Assembly (NCBI GenBank): GCA_040235375.1
Contig: JBECKQ010000288.1
Span: forward strand, 1-12,718
DNA: 12,718 nt
Reading direction: 5' to 3'
Origin: JBECKQ01 sp040235375
GTDB taxonomy: Bacteria; Planctomycetota; Phycisphaerae; UBA1845
Below the pieces are notes generated by a model, which had not been told where the DNA came from, did no database searches, and saw nothing but the letters and a program-made list of their open reading frames with translations. Positions 6,149 to 12,718 of the stretch are shown one piece after another. A program made the position numbers and the translations under genes. The first letter of the stretch is position 1. Every line of letters starts with the position of its first letter.

Positions 6149-7312
6149 TCATGTCCATCGTGGCATGCGGAAAACCCGCTGCAACACGGGCACAACGGCC
6201 CCGCGCACCACGCCGTACTCACCCAATGCCGACGCCAGAAGCCTGGTTTTGCCCGCTTCGTGCAGCAGCCGGTGATCGTCGAGAATCTTCTGCAATCGCA
6301 CGAGCAGGGCATCGCGCAGCGCGTCATTGTCCGAGCCGACGATAAACGCGCCCGGCTCGACAAAGTTCACCGCGTGCACGACCAGGTGGGACATGTCGCG
6401 GGCCACGCGATCCATGGCGGCAACCGCGGACCCCTCGCCCCCGTGCAATGCCTGCACGAAGGACTCGACGTCCTCGAATGGCGCACCTTGATCGTCGCGG
6501 GCATCGACCAGCGGATGGGCCACCAGGGTGGTGATCTCGCCGGCCGCCCCGAACTCGCCGTGGAACGGTTCGCCGTTCACGATGATCCCGCATCCCATCC
6601 CAATCACGCCGTGTGCCCCATCCACGCAGTGGGCCTCGACAACGTTGAAACGCAGGTACATATAGACGAGATTGCGCACGTCGCGGGCGGCGCCGAAGAA
6701 ATGCGACGCCATGCTGCCGGCGACCGAGTCGTTTACAATGTACGTCTCAATATCCCAGTTTTTCTCGCAGAGTTGCTTGAGCGGCGCCTGCTTCCAGCCC
6801 AAAGGCTTGCTCCAGCGCACGACCCCCAGGTTGGGGTCCAAATGCCCCGGTAGGGCGACGCCCACCCCCCGAATGTTGTCCCACGTAAGGCCCGCGCCTG
6901 TCAGTAGAACGTCGCCAATGGCATGCAGCCGCGTTACGGTCTCGTCGGGCGTGGTCGGCGATGATCTGGCGCGCGTACGCGCAGTCAATCTGCCGCTCAG
7001 ATCGCACAACCCCGCAAGAATCGCGGTTTCGCTCACCTCGAAGCCTAAGGCCCACGTTGTACGGCCGGATAGCGCGAGCATCCGCGGTGCGCGACCGCCA
7101 CGCGACTCACCATTGCCGACCTCCTCCACCAGGCCCTCTTCGATCAGCTCTTTGACAACGGCCGAAACGGTCGGTGGCCGGATTGCGGTCAGTTCCGCCA
7201 ACTCGGCGCGGGAGATCTTGCCCAGACGGCGAATGCGATCGAGAATCAACCGCCGATTGACCACGCGATTGAGGCGCGGCTTTCCTGTCAGCGCTTCGTG
7301 CATGGCAACCAT
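6149..7312 (-). CDS. ROK-family transcriptional repressor (NagC/XylR type)
   Basis: A 387-residue cytoplasmic regulator from the ATG at 7312; a GTG at 7330 or an ATG at 7303 are alternatives, and none has a clear ribosome site. Residues about 15-67 are the winged helix-turn-helix (NRRLILDRIRRLGKISRAEL, then PPTVSAVVKELIEEGLVEE). The rest is the actin-like ROK sugar-binding fold, with the conserved N194-D195 in VNDSVAGSMA and a GEFGAAGEI block at 252-260. The usual zinc motif CxCGxxGC is absent after that block, and Thr stands where the zinc-binding His normally follows GEI. The phosphate loop DxGxT is also missing (LGFEVSET), so it should not be a kinase. As first gene of the leftward set, and divergent from a sugar phosphorylase, it is the likely local regulator, responding to a sugar not identifiable here. 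Confidence 0.9.
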   Translation of the reverse strand: MVAMHEALTGKPRLNRVVNRRLILDRIRRLGKISRAELAELTAIRPPTVSAVVKELIEEGLVEEVGNGESRGGRAPRMLALSGRTTWALGFEVSETAILAGLCDLSGRLTARTRARSSPTTPDETVTRLHAIGDVLLTGAGLTWDNIRGVGVALPGHLDPNLGVVRWSKPLGWKQAPLKQLCEKNWDIETYIVNDSVAGSMASHFFGAARDVRNLVYMYLRFNVVEAHCVDGAHGVIGMGCGIIVNGEPFHGEFGAAGEITTLVAHPLVDARDDQGAPFEDVESFVQALHGGEGSAVAAMDRVARDMSHLVVHAVNFVEPGAFIVGSDNDALRDALLVRLQKILDDHRLLHEAGKTRLLASALGEYGVVRGAVVPVLQRVFRMPRWT

Positions 7313-7331
7313 CTTAATTAAGACGGCCACC

Positions 7332-7369
7332 GAAGTTCAAGGGGTAAATGAAAAAACTTTATGAAGTTC
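7332..7369. promoter_or_regulatory. Two GAAGTTC half-palindromes, candidate ROK operator
   Basis: GAAGTTC, a GAA-N-TTC palindrome, occurs at 7332-7338 and again at 7363-7369, exactly 31 bases apart, about three helical turns. The right copy abuts the -35 of the rightward promoter and sits in the spacer of the leftward one; the left copy lies just downstream of the leftward start site. This is a good layout for repression by a dimeric or tetrameric ROK protein, but binding is inferred. Confidence 0.45.
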
Positions 7370-7384
7370 TTGATGTAAGCGCAA
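7356..7384 (-). promoter_or_regulatory. Candidate promoter for the leftward (ROK) gene set
   Basis: On the minus strand TTGCGC (7379-7384) and TAAAGT (7356-7361) are 17 bases apart. The -10 is a modest match (4 of 6). Transcription would begin near 7349, giving a leader of about 20-40 bases before the ROK start. It overlaps the rightward promoter. Confidence 0.4.
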
Positions 7385-7398
7385 CAGTCTGCCATAAT
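7370..7398 (+). promoter_or_regulatory. Candidate sigma-70 promoter for the rightward (GH94) gene set
   Basis: TTGATG (7370-7375) and CATAAT (7393-7398) are separated by exactly 17 bases; the -10 matches consensus at 5 of 6 positions. Transcription would start near 7405, leaving an untranslated leader of roughly 180-285 bases before the GH94 start, depending on which start is used. The region 7405-7584 holds no recognised RNA motif; it contains a 63-codon frame discussed in the findings. Confidence 0.55.
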
Positions 7399-7584
7399 GG
7401 AGGTTATGGTTGCCGCAACCGACCGCACACCACGGAATCTGCACCACCGCTCCAGGCACCAGGATGCACAAAGCACGGCGTTGGAGGTTTCCCCAACGCA
7501 CCTCGAGACGCGGACCTCCAGGAACTCACAAAGAATGCGGCGCCTGCACACTGACGCGGATGGGCAACCGGCAGCACAACGTGG

Positions 7585-10377
7585 TTGACGGGGGAACGGC
7601 AGATACGCCTGTGGAGTGACGTGCCTCACAGGAGACGTTGCGGCGGTCCCTCCGAGTGGCGACGGCCGTTTGCGGGAAAGGAAGACGAGTTGCCGGAACT
7701 GGCTGCACAAACCGACTCCGTGCTCGCCGAGGACACAGCACGGATACGCGGGCAGATCGCCGCGCTGGACCGCGCTACCGTCAGCGGGATTGCTGACCGC
7801 CTGCCGGGCAACGCGTGGTTTCTCGATGATGGTCGCGTGCTCTGCCGGGCGCGGTCGCACGGAGACAGTCGCTTCCCTTACGGACGCGACGGTTTCCTGT
7901 TCTGGGTTCACGCATCCGGCTACATGTCTGCCAACCGCGGGCAGTTCTTTCTCTTGTTGCCGACGCGGGACGGGCACGAACCCCCGATTGCTTTTTTTGT
8001 CGGGCAGCGGGGCGCAGGCGGCACTTATACGCCGCTCGCGTTGCTCCCGGTGCCCGTGCTCGACGATCTCGCGACCGGCGTCCGCGACCGTTGCACTGTA
8101 CTGGGGCCCGATGCGGCGTATTTCCTGGCGGAGAACGAAACGCTTGTTTCAACCATACGCGTGTTCGTGGATCGATCAACGGTCGAAGGCGTGCATATCG
8201 CCTTCTCCCTCCAGATCGAGAATCGCGCTCCCGTCGCCCAGGATCTGTACCAGTCCGCGTATATGAACCCGTTCTGCCGGCACCAGTTCGCGGAGAGCGG
8301 TGAAGATCGGTGGTTCAAACGGATTGAAGTGCATGCGCAGCCGGACACGGGGCAAGCTCGACATGGTTCGCTGGCGCTCGCGCCATTCGTCGTTTCGGTC
8401 AACGAAGACGTCGACCGGTTCCGGTCCGTCACCAATACGATGCTCGTGCGACGGGCGTTTTCGGTGATGGGCGACATGGAACGGTGCGCCCTTGAATCAC
8501 AAGTTGGCACGTCACGGCGCATGTACCTGGGCGATCAACGGCGCGGCTTGGCCCAGGCAGTCTTCCTGCAGAGTGGTCTGCTCGACCGGGACGTGCCGCT
8601 CACGGTGTTCAACGACAACGCCATCGTGGGCGATCTGAATCGCTTCCGGCTTCCAAGCGGCGCTACCGCGCGATTCGACTACGTCGTTTCGCTGCCTCGC
8701 GACGAAGAGACGTTGCATCGGCAACTGAGCCAGGCAGTTGGCGCCGAATACGTTGATGCAGCCTTGGCACGCACGCGGGCCGCGACGCGCGACGATAGGC
8801 ACGATCTGCAAATGCGCATCGGTGGCTGCGCCCTTGACGACATCTGCGGTGACACGTTCAACCACTTCCTGCCTTATCTTCGCGAACAGGTCCGCGTTTG
8901 CGCCGAGACCAGGGGATTCATGCAGCCGGCGCCCAATTCGCTCATCGGAATCCGGGACGTGTTCCAGGCCATCGAAGGGCAGTTGCTCGACCAGCCGGAA
9001 GCGGCGAAACGGAAAATGAGCGAAGCGCTGCGTTTCGTGCTCGAAGACGGACGTTGCCCCCGGCAGTACTCCCTGCCGGTCAACGGTCTCCCCGGTCCCG
9101 CCGATCTGCGGGCTTTCATCGATCAGGGGGCGTGGGCAATCTCCGCTCTCTACACCTACCTGTGCACGACCGGTGACGCAGCGTTCCTCGACGAGCGCGT
9201 CGGCTATCATCGCCTCGACGCGAGTGGGAGCGGCATCGAACCATCACCCCGGGAAGACAGCGTCAGCGAGCACCTGCTGCGCATCATGGATTATCTCCTG
9301 CGCCAGCGCGACCCGCAGACCGGTCTGCTGCGGGCGCTATACGGCGATTGGAATGATGCCCTCGACGGGTTGGGCACCTCCTCCACGCCTGGCCAGGAGT
9401 TCGGGACGGGAGTGAGCGTGATGGCCAGTCTGCAACTCTACCGCAATTGCGCCGAGCTCCTCGAAATCCTGATGTGGGCCTGCCCGACGCGATATCACCG
9501 AGAGCATGCGCGCTTTGCCCGCGTCCGGGCGGAGCTGCGTGACGCCCTGCTGCGTCACGCGGTTATCGAGCGGAACGGCCAGCGGCGAATCCTGCACGGC
9601 TGGGGGGATGCTCAGCGGTATCTCGTCGGTAGCTTCGCCGATGTCGACGGCAAGGCCCGAGACGGGCTCACGTCAAATGCATTCTGGGTGCTTTGCGACA
9701 TGCTCACCGAGGATCCGACGCTCCGGCCCGAGATTCTCGCCGCCTTCGATAGGCTTGATTCCCCGTTCGGACTGCGCACGTTTGCTCCCGGCTTCGACCC
9801 GGACACGCCCGGTGTGGGACGCATTCCCAAGCTTCCCATCGGCACCGCGGAAAACGGCGCCACGTACCTGCACGCGACGGCCTTCGGAGTCATGGCGCTG
9901 TTTCGCATGAATGAGCCGCGGCGAGCATGGGAGCAGATTCGCAGGATCCTGCCCTTCGGCCCCCAGCAGGAGCATCTCAGTCACTCGCCCTTCGTGATGC
10001 CGAATTCATACGTCTACAACCCCGAGCTGGGTCTCACCGGCGAGAGCATGAACGACTGGCAGACCGGCAGCGCCAACGTTCTGCTCAAGGCGCTGGTGTG
10101 GTACGTCTTTGGCTTCCGCCCCGGGTTGGGCGGACTGCGCATCGCGCCGGCCTCCTGGTGTCCGATGATGCGTTTCGACTTCTGCGGGCGGGCGCACGGG
10201 CGCCGCGTGCGCATTCTGTACGCCAAGGGTGATGTAACCCAACGTCGCTTCGAACTCGGTCGGTGCGTCTTGCCACCGGTTGCTGATGACGTGACTTCGG
10301 TCCCCAGTGTACTGCTCGCGTATGATGACCTCTCCACTGACCATGAGAACGTCATCACGATATCCGATCCGGAATAG
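7585..10377 (+). CDS. GH94-type inverting glycoside phosphorylase
   Basis: Cytoplasmic enzyme expected to split a beta-linked gluco-oligosaccharide with phosphate into alpha-glucose 1-phosphate and a shortened sugar. Up to 930 residues; no signal peptide. An N-terminal beta-sandwich (about 78-370, from WFLDDGRVLCRARSHGDSRF) is followed by an (alpha/alpha)6 barrel. The key motif is GDWNDALDGLG at 587-597, which carries the general-acid Asp of GH94 (DWND), and NDWQTGSANVLLKAL at 823-837 matches the family's WxTGSA phosphate-site region. Length fits GH94 (about 800-1100). Linkage (cellobiose, laminaribiose, sophorose or longer) cannot be told. The start is uncertain: TTG 7585 is the longest, but it lacks a ribosome site; GTG 7621 (GGAG) and especially TTG 7690 (AAAGGA, seven bases) are better, and the first 35 residues are Arg-rich and doubtful. 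The next gene follows within about 10 bases. Confidence 0.88.
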   Translation: MTGERQIRLWSDVPHRRRCGGPSEWRRPFAGKEDELPELAAQTDSVLAEDTARIRGQIAALDRATVSGIADRLPGNAWFLDDGRVLCRARSHGDSRFPYGRDGFLFWVHASGYMSANRGQFFLLLPTRDGHEPPIAFFVGQRGAGGTYTPLALLPVPVLDDLATGVRDRCTVLGPDAAYFLAENETLVSTIRVFVDRSTVEGVHIAFSLQIENRAPVAQDLYQSAYMNPFCRHQFAESGEDRWFKRIEVHAQPDTGQARHGSLALAPFVVSVNEDVDRFRSVTNTMLVRRAFSVMGDMERCALESQVGTSRRMYLGDQRRGLAQAVFLQSGLLDRDVPLTVFNDNAIVGDLNRFRLPSGATARFDYVVSLPRDEETLHRQLSQAVGAEYVDAALARTRAATRDDRHDLQMRIGGCALDDICGDTFNHFLPYLREQVRVCAETRGFMQPAPNSLIGIRDVFQAIEGQLLDQPEAAKRKMSEALRFVLEDGRCPRQYSLPVNGLPGPADLRAFIDQGAWAISALYTYLCTTGDAAFLDERVGYHRLDASGSGIEPSPREDSVSEHLLRIMDYLLRQRDPQTGLLRALYGDWNDALDGLGTSSTPGQEFGTGVSVMASLQLYRNCAELLEILMWACPTRYHREHARFARVRAELRDALLRHAVIERNGQRRILHGWGDAQRYLVGSFADVDGKARDGLTSNAFWVLCDMLTEDPTLRPEILAAFDRLDSPFGLRTFAPGFDPDTPGVGRIPKLPIGTAENGATYLHATAFGVMALFRMNEPRRAWEQIRRILPFGPQQEHLSHSPFVMPNSYVYNPELGLTGESMNDWQTGSANVLLKALVWYVFGFRPGLGGLRIAPASWCPMMRFDFCGRAHGRRVRILYAKGDVTQRRFELGRCVLPPVADDVTSVPSVLLAYDDLSTDHENVITISDPE

Positions 10378-10387
10378 TCAAGGCTCC

Positions 10388-12718
10388 GTGTCTCGTGGAG
10401 TCTCTGCCGGCATGCCATTGGCCGGGTGCATGTTCGCCGCACTCATTGCCGGCGTACTCTCCACGCTCGCCGCTTGCGGCTGTCGCGAGCGCGTCCCCGT
10501 CGCCGCGCCTGCGATCCGCCACGTGCTGCTGATCAGCATCGATACCTGCCGGGCGGACCATCTGGGATGCTATGGCTTCGCCAAACCGACCACACCGCAT
10601 CTCGACGCCGTCGCCGCCCGAGGCATCCGCTATGCGAACGCGGTGTCGCCCGTGCCCATGACGTTGCCGGCCCATTCTTCCTTGATGACGGGAACGACGC
10701 CGCTCGTACACGGCGTGCACAACAACTTCGGGTATCGACTGGGCTCCTCCCCCATCACGCTGGCGGAACTGCTTCGGCAGGCGGGCTTTCACACCGGCGC
10801 CGTGATTGGCGCGTTCGTGCTCGATCGCCAGTTCGGGCTGGACCGGGGCTTTGACGATTACGACGACCATCTCGACAGCTCGCGCCGTGCTGGCGAGATA
10901 AACGAGCGCGTGGCCGCGGATGTGGCCGGCCGAGGTGTCGCCTGGCTCAAGGCGCACGCCGCTGAAAAGACCTTCCTGTTCCTGCACTTCTTTGATCCTC
11001 ACGCTCCCTACGAGCCGCCCGCGGCATACGCTGCGCGCTTCGGCGGCGACCGCTACGCCGCGGAGATTGCATACACCGACCATTGCGTCGGGGATGTGCT
11101 TGCCGCGCTTCATGATCTCGGTCTCGACGATTCGACGCTTCTGATAATCGTGGGTGATCATGGCGAGATGCTGGGAGAGCACGGGGAAAGCAGGCACGAC
11201 TACTTCATCTACAACTCGGCGCTGCACGTGCCGTTCATCGTTCGCCCTCCGGGCCCGGCTCAGCCCGCCGTCGTCACCGCGCGCGTGGGACTCATCGACG
11301 TCTTGCCGACGGTTTGCGGCTATCTTGGCATTCCCGTACCCCGACAGGTCGACGGGCACAATCTCCGCGGGCCGGCGCCCGCCGATAGCGATCGATCCTT
11401 CTACTGCGAGAGCATCACGCCGACGCGCTACGAAGCCAATGCGCTGCGCGGGCTGATCACGCAAAGGTGGGAGTACATCAAGTCCCGGCGCCCGGAACTC
11501 TATGACCTGCCCGCCGATCCCCTGGAAACCAACAACCTGATTGAGCAGGAACCGAAAGTGGCCCGCGCACTGGATGAACAGCTCGAACAGCTTGTCGAGC
11601 GGCATCACGTCACCGCGGACAGCGGCCCCCCGATGGCGCTCTCGCAGGCGGACAGCGCGCGCCTGGAGGCGCTCGGATACGTCGCCGGCAGTCGCGCGGA
11701 CGATGCCTGGGACATCAACGACGATACTGACGACCCGAAGGACCTGATCGCCTTTCACGAGAACGACGGCAAGGTGATTTCCCTCATCACGCTCAAGGAA
11801 TACGTCGAGGCCACCGCACTTTGCCGCCAGATGCTTGCCCAGCGGCCGAAGTACTGGCGCGGCCACTTGCACCTGGCGCGAATTGCAGCGGAGCAGAATC
11901 ACGTTCCGGAGGCGGTGGAAGAGTTCAGACGGGCTCTGCAATTGAAGCCCACATACGCTCCCGCGCGCGTGCTGCTCGGAAAGGCACTGGCCGCTCAAGG
12001 TCAGTATGAGGCGGCAGTCGATGAGCTCTCTCGCGCGCTCGCCGAGGATCCGAGCGCTGTCGAAGGCCACCGACAACTGGCCGATACGCTGGCACGACTC
12101 GGGCGGACGGCGGAAGCTGTCGATCACTATCGTGAGGCATTGGTACTCAATCCGCGAGACGCAGAAACGCAACTCAACCTGGGCATCGTCCTGGCGACGC
12201 GCCGCCAGTTCGACGAGGCCATCGTCCACTACCGTCTGGCGCTCGACCTCGCCCCGGGCAACGTCAAGGCCCTGGCCAATCTGGGCAAGGCCCTGCAACT
12301 CGTCGGCCGTAATACAGAGGCGATCCCCCTATATCGTGAAGCGCTGCGTCGCGTGCCGGGCAGTGCCCCACTCTGGTGCGCACTCGCGGGTGCTCTGGAG
12401 CATACCGGCGAGTACGCCGACGCGCTCGCTTGTTATCGCAAGGCGGAGCGACTCGAACCACAGTCCGTCGCCGCCCTGAACGGTGCAGCGTGGATTCTGG
12501 CCACGCATCCGGACGAAGCCGTTCGCCAACCGACGGAGGCCGTGCGGTTGGCGCGCCGCGCCGTCGACGTGAGCGGCGGGGAAAATGCCACGGTGCTCGA
12601 TACGCTCGCCGCGGCCTACGCCACCGCTGGGCAGTTCGAGCAGGCGGTCGCGACAGCGGAGAAGGCGCTGAACATCGCGAACGACTCGTCCGACGCGGAC
12701 TTGGCACGGGAAATCCGC
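10388..12718 (+). CDS. Sulfatase-like alkaline-phosphatase-superfamily lipoprotein fused to TPR repeats (3' end outside window)
   Basis: 777 residues are visible; probably only a short tail is missing. The GTG at 10388 is preferred because it gives the signal sequence a basic residue (MSRGVSAGMPL) and has AAGG upstream; ATG 10412 or 10343 are alternatives. LSTLAAC is a lipobox with C30, so the protein is probably lipid-anchored. Residues 45-400 are sulfatase-like: HVLLISIDTCRADHLGCYG with metal ligand D52, then TLPAHSSLMTG, then D257-H258-G259-E260, and a C-terminal ELYDLPADPLETNNL. The formylglycine Cys of CxPxR is replaced by T92, and Arg by H96, so ordinary sulfatase chemistry is unlikely; Thr nucleophiles are known in related phosphotransferases. 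From about 470 to 766 there are about seven TPRs. Such fusions are common in planctomycetes and the substrate is unknown. It probably forms an operon with the GH94 gene, starting about 10 bases after its stop. Confidence 0.88.
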   Translation, partial: MSRGVSAGMPLAGCMFAALIAGVLSTLAACGCRERVPVAAPAIRHVLLISIDTCRADHLGCYGFAKPTTPHLDAVAARGIRYANAVSPVPMTLPAHSSLMTGTTPLVHGVHNNFGYRLGSSPITLAELLRQAGFHTGAVIGAFVLDRQFGLDRGFDDYDDHLDSSRRAGEINERVAADVAGRGVAWLKAHAAEKTFLFLHFFDPHAPYEPPAAYAARFGGDRYAAEIAYTDHCVGDVLAALHDLGLDDSTLLIIVGDHGEMLGEHGESRHDYFIYNSALHVPFIVRPPGPAQPAVVTARVGLIDVLPTVCGYLGIPVPRQVDGHNLRGPAPADSDRSFYCESITPTRYEANALRGLITQRWEYIKSRRPELYDLPADPLETNNLIEQEPKVARALDEQLEQLVERHHVTADSGPPMALSQADSARLEALGYVAGSRADDAWDINDDTDDPKDLIAFHENDGKVISLITLKEYVEATALCRQMLAQRPKYWRGHLHLARIAAEQNHVPEAVEEFRRALQLKPTYAPARVLLGKALAAQGQYEAAVDELSRALAEDPSAVEGHRQLADTLARLGRTAEAVDHYREALVLNPRDAETQLNLGIVLATRRQFDEAIVHYRLALDLAPGNVKALANLGKALQLVGRNTEAIPLYREALRRVPGSAPLWCALAGALEHTGEYADALACYRKAERLEPQSVAALNGAAWILATHPDEAVRQPTEAVRLARRAVDVSGGENATVLDTLAAAYATAGQFEQAVATAEKALNIANDSSDADLAREIR

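Noticed and set aside
6100..6363. N-terminal extension of the dockerin-tailed protein into the ROK gene
   Set aside because: The extension overlaps the ROK coding region, has a composition of shadow type, and would bury the signal peptide. A good ribosome site lies directly before 6099.
7311..7320. TTAATTAA palindrome at the ROK start as an operator
   Set aside because: It is a short AT-only palindrome with a single copy and overlaps the putative start region; the paired GAAGTTC sites are better placed.
7318..7977. 219-codon open frame on the minus strand across the divergent promoter
   Set aside because: It would run through the control region and antisense to the GH94 N-terminus, and it shows no protein motif.
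10355..12298. 647-codon open frame on the minus strand
   Set aside because: It lies antisense to the sulfatase/TPR gene, whose motifs are unmistakable. The long antisense frame is explained by GC-rich codon bias; its product has no recognisable domain or signal.
10388..12718. Ordinary formylglycine sulfatase acting on a sulfated polysaccharide
   Set aside because: The C/S-x-P-x-R motif is T-L-P-A-H here, so the modified Cys or Ser and the Arg are missing. Sulfated glycan use is therefore not supported by this gene.

Overview
The window looks like a high-GC chromosome segment from a planctomycete-type bacterium (Planctomycetota, possibly Phycisphaerae). The evidence is the mix of protein types: a type IV pseudopilin-like protein with an H-X9-D C-terminal motif, a PEP-CTERM protein, dockerin-like D-x-D-x-D modules in secreted proteins, a CDDGLFCNG-type cysteine-rich linker, and a sulfatase-like domain fused to TPRs. 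This assignment is inference; no rRNA or marker gene is present.

Layout. Two gene sets diverge from a short control region at about 7313-7584. On the minus strand, reading leftward from that region, come: a ROK-family repressor (6149-7312), a secreted protein with a dockerin-like tail (5062-6099), a small PEP-CTERM protein (4320-4982), a secreted protein of unrecognised family that resembles clan GH-A glycosidases (2605-4125), a pseudopilin whose start codon overlaps the preceding stop (1700-2608), and a secreted GH16-type beta-glucanase with cysteine-rich, dockerin-like and C-terminal binding-like modules, cut by the window edge (1-1498). On the plus strand come a cytoplasmic GH94-type glycoside phosphorylase (7585-10377) and a lipoprotein-type alkaline-phosphatase/sulfatase-superfamily enzyme fused to TPRs, cut by the right edge (10388-12718).

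How the genes may work together (inference). The secreted GH16 enzyme would cut a beta-glucan outside the cytoplasm. The dockerin-like, PEP-CTERM and possible GH-A proteins would hold or trim the polymer at the envelope, with the pseudopilin as a possible filament partner. Imported oligosaccharides would be phosphorolysed by the GH94 enzyme, and the ROK protein would sense a sugar and control the overlapping divergent promoters. No transporter is visible in the window. The two most notable points are the GH-A-like protein translationally coupled to a pseudopilin, and the C-terminal module of the GH16 enzyme recurring as the stand-alone PEP-CTERM protein. No RNA genes, CRISPR arrays or insertion sequences were seen.
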